From Desulfomonile tiedjei (GTDB taxonomy: Bacteria; Desulfobacterota; Desulfomonilia; Desulfomonilales; Desulfomonilaceae), in assembly GCA_016218715.1 (NCBI GenBank), contig JACRDG010000011.1:16752-80751 (forward strand): a stretch of 64,000 bases of DNA. The letters run 5' to 3'. The notes under the pieces are model-generated. The model saw only the letters and a list, made by a program, of their open reading frames with translations, ran no database searches and was not told the DNA's origin. This document shows, in pieces, positions 44,003-52,825 of this stretch (its first letter is position 1; the number at the start of each line of letters is the position of its first letter). The translations under genes and the position numbers were made by a program.

Positions 44003-45007
44003 ATGCAACGACCACTGACGTTCAAACTCATCGTCGATTACTTCCTGTATCTGCTGGTCCGGCTGGTGGACGAGGCGTTCAACGCGCTCCCCGAGCGGGC
44101 TGCCTTGGCTACCGCGCGGTTCTTCGGGAGAGTAGCCTTCGTCGTCCTTCCGGACCGGCGGGAGGCCGCGCTGGAGAACCTCACCATAGCCTTTGGCAAG
44201 GAACAGAGCCGTCAATGGATTTACCGGACGGCGATAAGGAGTTTCGAGCACCTGGGCATGCTGGCAGTGGAGTTTTTTCGGATTAGGCGGTGGACCCACG
44301 ACGAGATGGCGAGACGCATTATTATCGACGGCGCGCGGTCGTTCAATCTGGCGATGCTTCCCGGAAATCACGGCATTTGCCTTCTCAATTCTCATTTCGG
44401 GTGCTTCGAGGTCAGCGCTGCTACGACCAAATTCCTCGGCATACGGCTGAACCTCATTCAGACCGGCATGAAGAACTCCTTCGTCTCTCGGTACTTTTTT
44501 ACCCGCGCGGGCGAGGACACGGGGATCAAGGCACACCCCCACAAAGGGGTCGTTAAGACCCTGCTCCAATGCCTGCACGACGGGGAAATGGTGGCGTTTC
44601 TCGCGGATCAGAGGGGCGATGCCGAGCGGGGTATCTTTGTGGACTTTTTTGGCACGAAGGCCCCTGCGAACGAGGTGTTCGCTCGCCTTGCCATCGAAAG
44701 TGGGGCCCGTGTACTCCCTCTCCGCACGTACCGCAGGGATGACGGCAACTATCAGAGCGTCTTCGAGAACGAGATCCGTATTGAACCGACCGGCGACCGG
44801 CAACACGACCTCACCGCGGTCAGCCAGCAATTCCACGACCTGTTTGAAAGGTGGTTGCGCATGCATCCGGAACAGGGATTCTGGGTTCATCGAAAGTGGC
44901 GGCGAAAGGGATCCCACAGACGGGCGAAAGGGAGAGTCCCAAACCGGGGCACCGAAGAGACTTCTCGCTTCGCACCTCAGGCTGAGGCGGGTGAGGCGGA
45001 ACGGTAG
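44003..45007 (+). CDS. Lipid A-type acyltransferase (LpxL/HtrB-like)
   Basis: About 334 residues of the lysophospholipid acyltransferase superfamily. The single N-terminal membrane segment lies near residues 5-25. The catalytic HX4E motif is LNSHFGCFE near residue 135. Later blocks FLADQRGDAERGIFVDFFG, APANEVFARLAIESGARVLP and EQGFWVHRKWRRK are standard. It adds a secondary acyl chain to lipid A or a related glycolipid. A GGAG site lies 8 bases before ATG 44003; TTG 43973 and ATG 43988 are alternatives. Confidence 0.88.
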   Translation: MQRPLTFKLIVDYFLYLLVRLVDEAFNALPERAALATARFFGRVAFVVLPDRREAALENLTIAFGKEQSRQWIYRTAIRSFEHLGMLAVEFFRIRRWTHDEMARRIIIDGARSFNLAMLPGNHGICLLNSHFGCFEVSAATTKFLGIRLNLIQTGMKNSFVSRYFFTRAGEDTGIKAHPHKGVVKTLLQCLHDGEMVAFLADQRGDAERGIFVDFFGTKAPANEVFARLAIESGARVLPLRTYRRDDGNYQSVFENEIRIEPTGDRQHDLTAVSQQFHDLFERWLRMHPEQGFWVHRKWRRKGSHRRAKGRVPNRGTEETSRFAPQAEAGEAER

Positions 45008-45070
45008 AGGCAAAGGTTCAGCGGGATACGTCAACCCGACTGAAATCACGATGGGGGAGGCTTGGAGGGT

Positions 45071-45175
45071 CGGCTGCAGAGCAGCCGAGAAGTGCCGCCG
45101 AGAGGTCGGGAAAATTCTCAAGCAAAAGCGGCACACCCCTGCAAGTTGGCAGGGGACTTGACCGTGTCTCTCGGC
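45071..45175 (+). other. Structured intergenic segment before thiL
   Basis: Nested inverted repeats cover this stretch: CGGCTGC-AGA-GCAGCCG (45071-45087), and GCCGAGA at 45097 pairing with TCTCGGC at 45169, enclosing CCCCTGC-AAGTTG-GCAGGGG (45136-45155). It could be part of a transcript leader or a small RNA. The TPP riboswitch core is not visible. No open frame is convincing. Confidence 0.4.
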
Positions 45176-45272
45176 AGTTCTAACAGACTGTGACCCCTCC
45201 ATCCTTAACGGGCCTAGAGCCTCCTCAAGCCCGGTGAACTATTATCGGTAGCGTGTATCGGGGGGTTTGCCC

Positions 45273-46274
45273 ATGAAGCTCGGCGATATCGGTGAATTCG
45301 GTTTCATTGACCGCATCGCACCAGTGGGCATGGTGCGACCCGAAGGTGTGATAAAGGGGATCGGGGACGACTGTGCGGTGATGTCGCTTTCCGGCCCGGA
45401 ATATCTGCTCGTCACCACCGATCTCCTCGTAGAAAGCGTGCATTTCATCCTCGACTGGGCTCCGGCGGAGATAATCGGTGCCAAGGCCCTCACGGTGAAC
45501 CTCTCGGACATCGCTGCATGCGGAGGCGTCCCGCGAGACGCCTTCATCAGTATTGCCATCCCCCCGCACATCGATCTGGATTGGCTCGACGGCTTGTACC
45601 GCGGATTGTCTGACGCGGCCCGTGCATCGTCTGTCAACGTGCTGGGCGGAGATACCACGCGCTCCAAAGGGCACCTCGTGATCAACGTGGCGGTGACCGG
45701 CCTGGTTCGGCCGCAGGAGGTCCTCTTCCGGCACACCGCGGCCGCGGGGGACATCGTCGTTCTCACCGGGCCGACCGGCAGATCAGGCGCGGGGTGCGAC
45801 CTCCTTCTCCGGGGAGAGCGCAGAGACGACTCATCAGCGCGCTCTCTCATAGCAGCGCACCTCGAACCAAGGGCGCACCTCCGTGAAGCCCGCATCCTCG
45901 CCGAATCGGGGGCAGCTACCGCCGCGATCGATGTCTCTGACGGCCTATCTTCGGATCTTGCGCATCTGTGCAAAGACTCGGGGCTTGGCGCAATCCTGCG
46001 GGAAGAGAGCATCCCGGTGTCTCCCGACCTAGTTCGGGCCGGAATGGAACTGGGGAAGGATCCCCTCGATTGGGTCCTGCACGGCGGCGAAGACTACGTG
46101 CTCCTGGCTGCGGTTAAGCCGGAAGAGCTGACCCTCATCATGGAAACAGCCGCGCGTAAAGGCTGCACGTTCTTCCCCATCGGCGAATTCGTCGCGGGTG
46201 CGGGGATCGAGTTGATCCGAGCCGACGGTACACGCCTTCCCATAACTCCCCGGGGTTGGGATCACTTTCGCTAG
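45273..46274 (+). CDS. thiL: Thiamine-monophosphate kinase
   Basis: The 333-residue enzyme phosphorylates thiamine monophosphate to thiamine diphosphate with ATP, in the cytoplasm. It has the AIR-synthase-like fold with the signs LGDIGEFGFIDRI, IGDDCAVM, TTDLLVESVHFIL, NLSDIAACGG, LGGDTTRSKGHLVINV and DVSDGLSSDLAHLC. The length is right for ThiL. ATG 45273 is preferred over TTG 45267, with a G-run in front. No other thiamine genes are near. Confidence 0.93.
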   Translation: MKLGDIGEFGFIDRIAPVGMVRPEGVIKGIGDDCAVMSLSGPEYLLVTTDLLVESVHFILDWAPAEIIGAKALTVNLSDIAACGGVPRDAFISIAIPPHIDLDWLDGLYRGLSDAARASSVNVLGGDTTRSKGHLVINVAVTGLVRPQEVLFRHTAAAGDIVVLTGPTGRSGAGCDLLLRGERRDDSSARSLIAAHLEPRAHLREARILAESGAATAAIDVSDGLSSDLAHLCKDSGLGAILREESIPVSPDLVRAGMELGKDPLDWVLHGGEDYVLLAAVKPEELTLIMETAARKGCTFFPIGEFVAGAGIELIRADGTRLPITPRGWDHFR

Positions 46275-46423
46275 GAGAGACCAGCCAAATGGTGGGGGAC
46301 CTGAGGCATTAGCGCTCTTACGGCGGGACAGGGGATTCGTCTGGGCAGTCTGGGATGCAATTCTCTGTTTTTACAGCATGTTGTGACGGAATGAATTTTC
46401 TCTCAAAGGTGTGGAGAATTCTC

Positions 46424-46458
46424 TTGACAGCATATGAATATCCATATATAAGTATACT
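46424..46458 (+). promoter_or_regulatory. Strong sigma-70-like promoter for the reductase operon
   Basis: TTGACA (46424-46429), a 17-base spacer and TATAAG (46447-46452) form a near-consensus promoter; TATACT follows at 46453. Within the spacer ATATG-AATATC-CATAT is an inverted repeat that a repressor could bind. The next gene starts 37 bases after the minus-10 box. Confidence 0.7.
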
Positions 46459-46488
46459 TAAGACGTACGCCAGCCTCGCGGAGGAATT

Positions 46489-48684
46489 ATGAAGACAAAC
46501 GGGATCACCAGGAGGAACTTCCTCATTGGGTCGGCTGCCGGAGGAGCGGCGCTCCTGTCAGCCTCGTACCTCGGGTTCAATTCCTGGGCTGCCAGAGACA
46601 AGGCTGCCGAACAACTCTCCGTCACTCCCACGTTATGCGACGGATGCGGCAATTGGTGCGCGATCAAGGTCTCCACGCGAGGGGACCGTATCTGGAAGGC
46701 CGAGGGGCATCCGCTGTCGGGAAACAACCTGGGAAGAATGTGCGCAAAGGGGCACGCACTCCTTCACGAGGTGTACAACAAGGACCGCATCAAGTCTCCC
46801 CTGAAACGGGTTGGGCAGAACCGGTTCGAGCAGATCTCGTGGGAGCAGGCGTACAAGGAAATCGGAGAGAAGGTCGGCGCGATCAAGGCAAAACACGGCC
46901 CCGAGTCGCTCTTCATGCTCCAGTACCCTGAAGGGAACGCTGCCCTGCTCATGCGTTTCATCCATGCCCTCGGGTCTCCCAACGCGTTTTCCCATGGCAC
47001 GACCTGCTTCCTGCCCAGGAATGTCGGCTGGTGGTTGACGGTAGGTGCGAGCAAGCCCGAGCACGACTTCGCGAATTCCCGCTTTATCCTCTTCATCGGC
47101 CGAAACCCTGCCGCGGGGTTGCACCTCAGGCAGCTACGCGACATCACCTTAGGCCGGGACGCGGGCGCGCATCTCGTGGTCGTCGACCCGCGGTACAGCG
47201 AAATCGCCGGCGTTGCTCAAGAATGGGTGCGAATTCGCCCAGGGACCGATCTGGCCCTCATGCTGGCCCTCGCGCACGTGATGATCAAAGAGAACATCTA
47301 TCAGAAGGATTTTGTTGAGAAATATACCGAGGGATTCGATGAATTCGCCAAGAAGGTCGAGGATTACACCCCTGCGTGGGCAGAAGAGAAGACGTCAGTC
47401 CCCAGAGAGACGATCGTCCGTCTCGCCCGGCAGATGGCAGAGGCAGCTCCCAGCGCCATCGTTCACAGCGGGTATCACGGTGCTATGGGCACGCAGTACA
47501 AGAACAGCCTGCAGCTCGTGCGTGCGGTGGGCTGCGTGAGCGGCTTGTTGGGGAATTTCAATCAACGCGGCGGCCCCTACCTCGCGCCCAAGCCCAAGCT
47601 CGGCAAGCTCGACAAAGAGACTCACCCCACACCTCCCGCGGTCTCGGCCACCATGGCCGACGGCAGCGGCGATCCTGAACGCTATCCGTTGGTGCCCGCG
47701 GGGGTCGGGATTGCGCAAGCGATTCCGGAGCTTGCAATTCAGGGGAAGCTCAAGGCCGGTTTCGTCTACCACAACAATCCGTTGAGGAGTAACCCCAATC
47801 CCGCGAGAGTCATCGAGGGATACCGCAAACTGGACCTGCTCGTCTGCTTCGATTACGTCATGTCCGAAACCGCAGCCATCGCGGACTACGTGCTCCCCGA
47901 ATCGCATTACCTCGAGCGGGACGATGTGGTGCACACCAGCAGCTCGTACAGCTCCAAGCAGGTGTCGCTGAGGCAGCAGGTGGTGAAACCCCTGTACGAC
48001 ACCAAACCCATGGTGCAGATCCTTATCGAAATGGCCCCCCATCTGGGAATCGGTGACTTCTTCAACTTTACGATGGATCGGTGGAACGAAGCAGCGCTCA
48101 AACCGCTCGGGGTGACCCTGAATCAGTTGAGGAAGGAAGGCGTGATCGACGTCGGAGGCGAGTGGAAGCCGGGCGAGCCCAAGTTCCAGACCCCAAGCGG
48201 CAAGCTGGAATTCGTCTCGTCCACGCTGCAGGACATAGCGCTCCCTGCGGTCCCTGAATGGGAAGAACCGCTGGTGATGCCTGCCCGCAACGACCCGCAT
48301 TCCTTCCGGCTCATTCACGGGAAACAGGCGCACCAGACCCACGCAAGAACGGTAAACCAGCGTTATCTGAAAGAAATAACCATGATGAACGACTGGGGGA
48401 GGGTCTGGATTCACCCGGACAGAGCCAAAGCCCTCGGCATCAAAGACGGGGACTGCATGACGCTCAGCTCTTCCATAGGGAAAGGCCGCGCGCGGGCCAG
48501 AGTCACCGACGGGATCCATCCGGACTGCGTGTTCATGCCGAGCGGATACGGGGTCTTTTCTCGGCATCTCCATACTGCATTCGGCTACGGCATTTCGTAC
48601 AACGATTTCTTACCGACGTACTTTGACCCGGTGCTTGGGCACAACATGTCCTCGGAAATCATCGTCAGGATCGAAAAGACGTGA
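46489..48684 (+). CDS. Molybdopterin oxidoreductase catalytic subunit (PsrA/PhsA-like)
   Basis: The 731-residue periplasmic subunit has a Tat signal (TRRNFLIGSAAGGAALLSA). Next is the 4Fe-4S motif CDGCGNWCAIK plus CAKG, and the bis-MGD domains. The expected Mo ligand lies in SHGTTCFLPRNVG, where the cysteine matches the polysulfide/thiosulfate reductase group. Further domain motifs are PAAGLHLRQLRD and VDPRYSEIAG. The C-terminal MopB binding region has LIHGKQAHQTHARTVN. The following two genes give the Fe-S and membrane subunits. It probably reduces polysulfide, thiosulfate or tetrathionate; the exact substrate is uncertain. Confidence 0.9.
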   Translation: MKTNGITRRNFLIGSAAGGAALLSASYLGFNSWAARDKAAEQLSVTPTLCDGCGNWCAIKVSTRGDRIWKAEGHPLSGNNLGRMCAKGHALLHEVYNKDRIKSPLKRVGQNRFEQISWEQAYKEIGEKVGAIKAKHGPESLFMLQYPEGNAALLMRFIHALGSPNAFSHGTTCFLPRNVGWWLTVGASKPEHDFANSRFILFIGRNPAAGLHLRQLRDITLGRDAGAHLVVVDPRYSEIAGVAQEWVRIRPGTDLALMLALAHVMIKENIYQKDFVEKYTEGFDEFAKKVEDYTPAWAEEKTSVPRETIVRLARQMAEAAPSAIVHSGYHGAMGTQYKNSLQLVRAVGCVSGLLGNFNQRGGPYLAPKPKLGKLDKETHPTPPAVSATMADGSGDPERYPLVPAGVGIAQAIPELAIQGKLKAGFVYHNNPLRSNPNPARVIEGYRKLDLLVCFDYVMSETAAIADYVLPESHYLERDDVVHTSSSYSSKQVSLRQQVVKPLYDTKPMVQILIEMAPHLGIGDFFNFTMDRWNEAALKPLGVTLNQLRKEGVIDVGGEWKPGEPKFQTPSGKLEFVSSTLQDIALPAVPEWEEPLVMPARNDPHSFRLIHGKQAHQTHARTVNQRYLKEITMMNDWGRVWIHPDRAKALGIKDGDCMTLSSSIGKGRARARVTDGIHPDCVFMPSGYGVFSRHLHTAFGYGISYNDFLPTYFDPVLGHNMSSEIIVRIEKT

Positions 48685-48735
48685 TCGCCGGAGTTCGGTT
48701 CTGCTCGAGAGGCCGCATTTGTAAGGGAGTTGACC

Positions 48736-49278
48736 ATGCCGCACTACGGAATCGCGATTGATACTACGAAATGTATCGGATGCCATTCCTGCCGGGTCGC
48801 CTGCCAGAATCAGCAGGGGCTCAAATACGACCAGTCGTTCAACTGGATCAAAGAGAGAGAACAGGGGCGATTCCCTGCCTTTGGAAAGGAATTCGTTCCT
48901 GTCCAGTGCAATCACTGCCAGGACGCGCCTTGCCAGAGCGTGTGTCCCACCGGAGCGATCTACACGTCTCCCGAAGGGATCGTGCTGGTTCACCGGGAGC
49001 GCTGCGTCGGGTGCAAGTACTGCATCGAAGCGTGTCCCTACAAGGTGCGGATCGTCGATCATCACGAGGGCATCGTCGTGAAATGTTGGCTGTGCCACGA
49101 CCTGGTGGCCAAAGGGGGCGAGCCGGCATGCGTAACCACGTGCCCGACGCAGGTGAGGATATTCGGCGATCTCGATGACCCCAACAGTCGCGTATCCCAG
49201 TTCATCGCGAAGCACCGGGCTCAACCGTTGAGACCGGATCTCAACACGCGGCCCAGGATTTACTACAAAAGGAGTTGA
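48736..49278 (+). CDS. Four-cluster ferredoxin subunit (PsrB-like)
   Basis: About 180 residues, with four 4Fe-4S sites: CIGCHSCRVAC, CNHCQDAPCQSVCP, CVGCKYCIEACPY and CWLCHDLVAKGGEPACVTTCP. The layout is that of the DMSO/polysulfide reductase electron-transfer subunits, which link the membrane protein and the molybdenum subunit. GGGAG precedes ATG 48736; TTG 48730 is an in-frame alternative. The stop and the next start are only 2 bases apart. Confidence 0.93.
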   Translation: MPHYGIAIDTTKCIGCHSCRVACQNQQGLKYDQSFNWIKEREQGRFPAFGKEFVPVQCNHCQDAPCQSVCPTGAIYTSPEGIVLVHRERCVGCKYCIEACPYKVRIVDHHEGIVVKCWLCHDLVAKGGEPACVTTCPTQVRIFGDLDDPNSRVSQFIAKHRAQPLRPDLNTRPRIYYKRS

Positions 49279-49280
49279 CG

Positions 49281-50165
49281 ATGCCGGAGAGCGCTTGGGG
49301 ATGGCTTATTGTCACGTATCTTTTCCTTGCGGGAGCAGGCGCGGGCGCTTTCGTCTCAGCGGTCGCCTGCGATCTCCTTGCACCGGACTGGTCTAAAACT
49401 CTCGCCCGGGCGGGGTCGCTGGCTGCAGGCCCTCTGGTCGCGGTCGGGACGGCCTGTCTCGTCCTGGACCTGGAGGCCGGCTTGTGGCAGCCATGGCGTC
49501 AATTCTACCTGGTGAGCAATCTTTCCAGCATGATCACGTGGGGTGTCATCATCCTGTCGCTGTTTATTCCGGTGGCGTTCCTTTACGCCGCGGCACTCAA
49601 CGAGCTAACGGTTGTGGGGCGTTACGCCAGGAAGTACCTGCGCCACCTCGAAGTGGTGGGAGGGTTCCTGGCCGTGGCCACTGCCGGGTACACGGGGGTC
49701 CTGATTGCCGTGGTGAACGGCGTGCCGTTTTGGAACACTCCAGCCATGCCGGTGTTGTTCATGGCCTCCGCGATGTCTACGGGACTGGCTGTGGCCATGA
49801 TCGGAGCCGCGATCATCGACATCACCACCATCAGAACCATGTCCAGTTTTGCACTCGGTCACGTGATCTTCCTTTCAGTCGAGGGGCTGGTCCTGATGCT
49901 CTTGATCTTCCTCTCTCTCACCAGGTCCGTGGAAGCTGCCGCGTCGGCCACGATGTTGATTTCGGGTTCGTTAAGTCCTTATTTCTGGGCGCTGGTCGTA
50001 ATCGTGGGGATTGTAGTTCCGTACGTCCTGAGCATCGTGGAGTACTACGAATACGGCAAGATGCACAAAGCGCTCGTCGTGGGCGCGGACCTTTGCGTCC
50101 TGGTAGGTGGAATGAGCCTCAGGGCCTTAATAGTTTTTTCCGGAGTCGCTCCGCACATAGTCTAA
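49281..50165 (+). CDS. NrfD/PsrC-type membrane subunit
   Basis: About 294 residues with eight hydrophobic membrane helices and no heme motif. It opens with SAWGWLIVTYLFLAGAGAGA, a typical NrfD/PsrC start, and has the GYTGVLIAVVNGVPFWNTP quinone-site region. It anchors the PsrAB-type subunits and takes electrons from menaquinol or gives them. AAAGGAG lies just before ATG 49281. Confidence 0.92.
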   Translation: MPESAWGWLIVTYLFLAGAGAGAFVSAVACDLLAPDWSKTLARAGSLAAGPLVAVGTACLVLDLEAGLWQPWRQFYLVSNLSSMITWGVIILSLFIPVAFLYAAALNELTVVGRYARKYLRHLEVVGGFLAVATAGYTGVLIAVVNGVPFWNTPAMPVLFMASAMSTGLAVAMIGAAIIDITTIRTMSSFALGHVIFLSVEGLVLMLLIFLSLTRSVEAAASATMLISGSLSPYFWALVVIVGIVVPYVLSIVEYYEYGKMHKALVVGADLCVLVGGMSLRALIVFSGVAPHIV

Positions 50166-50223
50166 AAGCAGACGGAGAAGCGATGCTGCGATCGCGAATG
50201 TCCCGATGGACCGAAGAGCAAAC

Positions 50224-50901
50224 ATGAAACCTACCGTTTCCCCATCGTTCGTTGGCGCTGAACCCGGCCCCCGTGCCGATGACGGCTTCCGCCTCGAAGA
50301 GCTGGCTCCCGCTGCCACGGAGCTGGCCGGGCTCCTGGGGAATCTGGCGCCTCTTACCGTGAACGAGGCGAGAGAAGCGGCGGAGGTCCTCAGGGGGATC
50401 TGTCCGGAAGAGTTCTCGATCGCTCAACTGGATATCGAGGCATTCGCCCGCTCGTGGAACGAAGAGAAATCCCTGCTTCTTGGCCCTGTCCCTCCGGTAT
50501 CTCTGGAGGAGTCGGTCTACAAATCGTGGACCGACGATCCGTCCCATCCACTGCGAGGGGCCACCGGCCTTGCTCACGGGGATCCCGCACGGCATATGGA
50601 GCGCATTCTGAATGACTTCGGCATGGCACTGCCTGCCGAGTCTTTGCAGTCCCCGGACCATGTGGCCGTACTGCTTCTGTTTCTCGCGTTTCTTCTGGAA
50701 GAACGTTCGGTCCAGGACGCCGCGGCATTCTGTCAAGACCATCTTGACTGGATGCCTGCACTGACAGCCGCTCTGACGGCTGACGGCCGCGGGGTCGTGA
50801 TGTTGAAGCTCGTCAATGCATTGGAATCGCTGATTGAAACGATAATGGAGCGCATGGGGAGTGAAGCGGCTCTCCACGACGCTCGGAATGTTAGAAGCTG
50901 A
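50224..50901 (+). CDS. TorD/DmsD-like molecular chaperone
   Basis: About 225 residues, mainly helical. The segment LEESVYKSWTDDPSHPLRG and the PDHVAVLLLFLAFLLEERS region match the TorD/NarJ-like chaperones that hold a molybdoenzyme signal peptide during cofactor insertion and Tat export. The catalytic subunit three genes upstream has the expected Tat signal. ATG 50206 is an in-frame alternative start. Confidence 0.8.
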   Translation: MKPTVSPSFVGAEPGPRADDGFRLEELAPAATELAGLLGNLAPLTVNEAREAAEVLRGICPEEFSIAQLDIEAFARSWNEEKSLLLGPVPPVSLEESVYKSWTDDPSHPLRGATGLAHGDPARHMERILNDFGMALPAESLQSPDHVAVLLLFLAFLLEERSVQDAAAFCQDHLDWMPALTAALTADGRGVVMLKLVNALESLIETIMERMGSEAALHDARNVRS

Positions 50902-50919
50902 TCCGACGGGAGAAGAATC

Positions 50920-51345
50920 ATGGAAGAAGACCGACAGGATAAAGCCCCTGGAACCGAAGCCGAGGCGATACCACAGGACGTGGCATCACAGGAAGGAAAA
51001 CCCGAGGAGCTCGCGGCGGAGCCGGTCGAAAGTCCCCTGGCGGAGGATCCAGTCGTCCAGAAGAGAGGTCGCATGATCATGGCCGGATTGGTGGCCGCGG
51101 TAATCCTGTCGCTCATCGCGGTGGTGGTCGCGGGGATCTTCCAGATCACCTCAAGATGGCTCATTACCTGTCCGACGGAGCTGCCCGTGAACGATCCGGC
51201 CCCGATCCTTTGGCAGCAATTGGTTGCGGGCAATACGTCTCCGCAACCGTTGGGAGTCTCCCCGTCGATGGAGAGCGTGACGAAGCTCAAGGGAACGGAC
51301 GAGCCCGCCGGAAAGCCGGAGCAACGCCCGGTCGACAAAGAATGA
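50920..51345 (+). CDS. One-helix membrane protein, unknown
   Basis: The 141-residue protein has an acidic cytoplasmic N-terminus (residues 1-50), one membrane helix (MIMAGLVAAVILSLIAVVVA, about 52-71) and a short exported C-terminus with one cysteine (WLITCPTEL). I recognise no family. It lies between the chaperone and the sulfur transporters, in the same direction and with short gaps, so it may be a small accessory subunit. Confidence 0.6.
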   Translation: MEEDRQDKAPGTEAEAIPQDVASQEGKPEELAAEPVESPLAEDPVVQKRGRMIMAGLVAAVILSLIAVVVAGIFQITSRWLITCPTELPVNDPAPILWQQLVAGNTSPQPLGVSPSMESVTKLKGTDEPAGKPEQRPVDKE

Positions 51346-51367
51346 TCTCGGGAAAGGTGAAAATACC

Positions 51368-51895
51368 ATGAAGAATAGGGAATACGCGGAAGGGTTCTGG
51401 AACCCCTATGTCGCAGGCGTGGCGTTGGGACTGGTCCTTCTCCTGACGTTCTATCTGATGGGGACTGGCCTCGGAGCTTCCGGCGCGGTCGCGCGGACCT
51501 CCGCCGTGCTCGCTCACGCAGCCGTTCCGGGAGCCGTGGAGCAGAATGGCTACTACAAGAGCTTCTACAAGACCGAGGGGAAGAACCCCCTCGTGAACTG
51601 GATGGTGTTCCAGGTGGCCGGGGTGTTCCTGGGAGGGCTCGTCGCGGTATTGACGGCGCGGAGGTTCAGGCCGGGTGTCGGCAGAGGGCCGACCGCGGGG
51701 GTCGGGCTTCGGCTATCGCTGGCTCTGGTAGGTGGAGTCCTGGCAGGGGTTGGAACCCGCTTCGCCATGGGATGCACGAGCGGCCAAGCGCTCAGTGGTG
51801 GAGCCACCATGGTGGTAGGAAGCTGGGTATTCATGATGGCCGTGTTCGCTACTGCTTTCCTTGCCGCAAACTTCGTCAGGAGGGAATGGTCATGA
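51368..51895 (+). CDS. YeeE/YedE-family half-transporter, first copy
   Basis: The 175-residue membrane protein has about four helices. The family core GTRFAMGCTSGQALSGGATM lies near residue 130, with the conserved cysteine and the GCTSG loop typical of YeeE/YedE (TsuA-like) proteins that import thiosulfate or sulfur compounds. The length is half of full-size members; the second half is encoded by the next gene, which overlaps by ATGA. The position next to a polysulfide/thiosulfate-type reductase points to sulfur transport. Confidence 0.85.
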   Translation: MKNREYAEGFWNPYVAGVALGLVLLLTFYLMGTGLGASGAVARTSAVLAHAAVPGAVEQNGYYKSFYKTEGKNPLVNWMVFQVAGVFLGGLVAVLTARRFRPGVGRGPTAGVGLRLSLALVGGVLAGVGTRFAMGCTSGQALSGGATMVVGSWVFMMAVFATAFLAANFVRREWS

Positions 51896-52491
51896 CAGGA
51901 CCGCTGTATCTCACAGGCGCTTTCGGCGCGGACGTCAGTCTTTGGGTCGCCGTCGGTATAGGATTCCTCTTTGGCTTCGTGCTGGAACGAGCGGGTTTCG
52001 GCGACGCGCGGAACCTGACGGACATCTTCTACTTCAGGGACATGCGCGTGCTACGCGTGATGTTCACCGCCCTGTCCACAGCCATGGTCGGCCTCGTCCT
52101 GCTCAGTTGGGTGGGCCTGTTCGATTACACGATACTCCTGGAGTATTCTCTGCTGAAGACCTACCTGTGGCCGCAACTCGTGGGAGGCGTTCTGTTCGGG
52201 CTGGGGTTTATCGTCGGAGGCTACTGCCCGGGAACATCGGCTGTCGGTGTGGTTTCCGGGAAACTGGATGCCGTGATCTTTCTCATTGGAATGACGGTCG
52301 GAATCTGGGTGTTTGCCGCGGGGTTCTCCATCTGGGGAGCCTTTGCCACCAGCTCGGCCCTCGGCAGGTTGACCTTGTGGCAGTTGTTCGGTATGAGTAA
52401 GGAGATGATGGCAGGGCTCATCGTGGTGATGGCCCTTGCAGCCTTTGCGCTGGCTCGTCTCGGCGAAAAGTGGGCCCCGTACGGCAAGTAG
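51892..52491 (+). CDS. YeeE/YedE-family half-transporter, second copy
   Basis: About 199 residues from the ATG at 51892, which overlaps the previous stop (ATGA) and has AGGAGGG upstream. Five to six membrane segments are present, with the motifs GFLFGFVLERAGFGDARNL and LGFIVGGYCPGTSAVGVVSG, the second holding the conserved cysteine of this family. It is not identical to the first copy but completes the split transporter. Together they could bring sulfur compounds across the inner membrane. Confidence 0.88.
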   Translation: MTGPLYLTGAFGADVSLWVAVGIGFLFGFVLERAGFGDARNLTDIFYFRDMRVLRVMFTALSTAMVGLVLLSWVGLFDYTILLEYSLLKTYLWPQLVGGVLFGLGFIVGGYCPGTSAVGVVSGKLDAVIFLIGMTVGIWVFAAGFSIWGAFATSSALGRLTLWQLFGMSKEMMAGLIVVMALAAFALARLGEKWAPYGK

Positions 52492-52554
52492 ACGGGGGGC
52501 ATCCACGGTTTATGCAAACCCTTTCCAAAGGAAAGAATCGAGGAGGTGGGGACT

Positions 52555-52803
52555 ATGAAGAAATTGCTACGATGGATCGTGGTGATGGCTGCATTGGTGG
52601 CTTTTGCGTTCGCAACTGTAGCGGTGGCGGCAGACTTCTACGTGGTCAAGGATGCCCAGGGCAAAATGACCGTTGTGGACAAGAAACCAGCGGATGAAAA
52701 ATCGGTGGTCAAAGGACCCTTCAAGACCAAAGACGAAGCCGAAAACGCCATGAAGGCCGGGGCTGCCAAGAAACCTGTTAAGCCGCCAGCAGAAGGCTGC
52801 TAA
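52555..52803 (+). CDS. Small exported protein, unknown
   Basis: An 82-residue protein with a cleavable signal (MKKLLRWIVVMAALVAFAFA to about AVAA). The mature part of about 55 residues is rich in lysine, has DFYVVKDAQGKMTVVDKKPA, and ends in PPAEGC with a terminal cysteine. The GGAGGTGGG site is close to ATG 52555. It is in the same direction as the sulfur transport genes, 60 bases downstream, so likely coregulated. I recognise no family. Confidence 0.7.
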   Translation: MKKLLRWIVVMAALVAFAFATVAVAADFYVVKDAQGKMTVVDKKPADEKSVVKGPFKTKDEAENAMKAGAAKKPVKPPAEGC

Positions 52804-52825
52804 TACCAAGCCGCAATCCAAAGAG

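Noticed and set aside
45071..45266. A TPP riboswitch upstream of thiL
   Set aside because: The conserved CTGAGA and the downstream ACCTGAT/GGATAATGCC blocks are not found.
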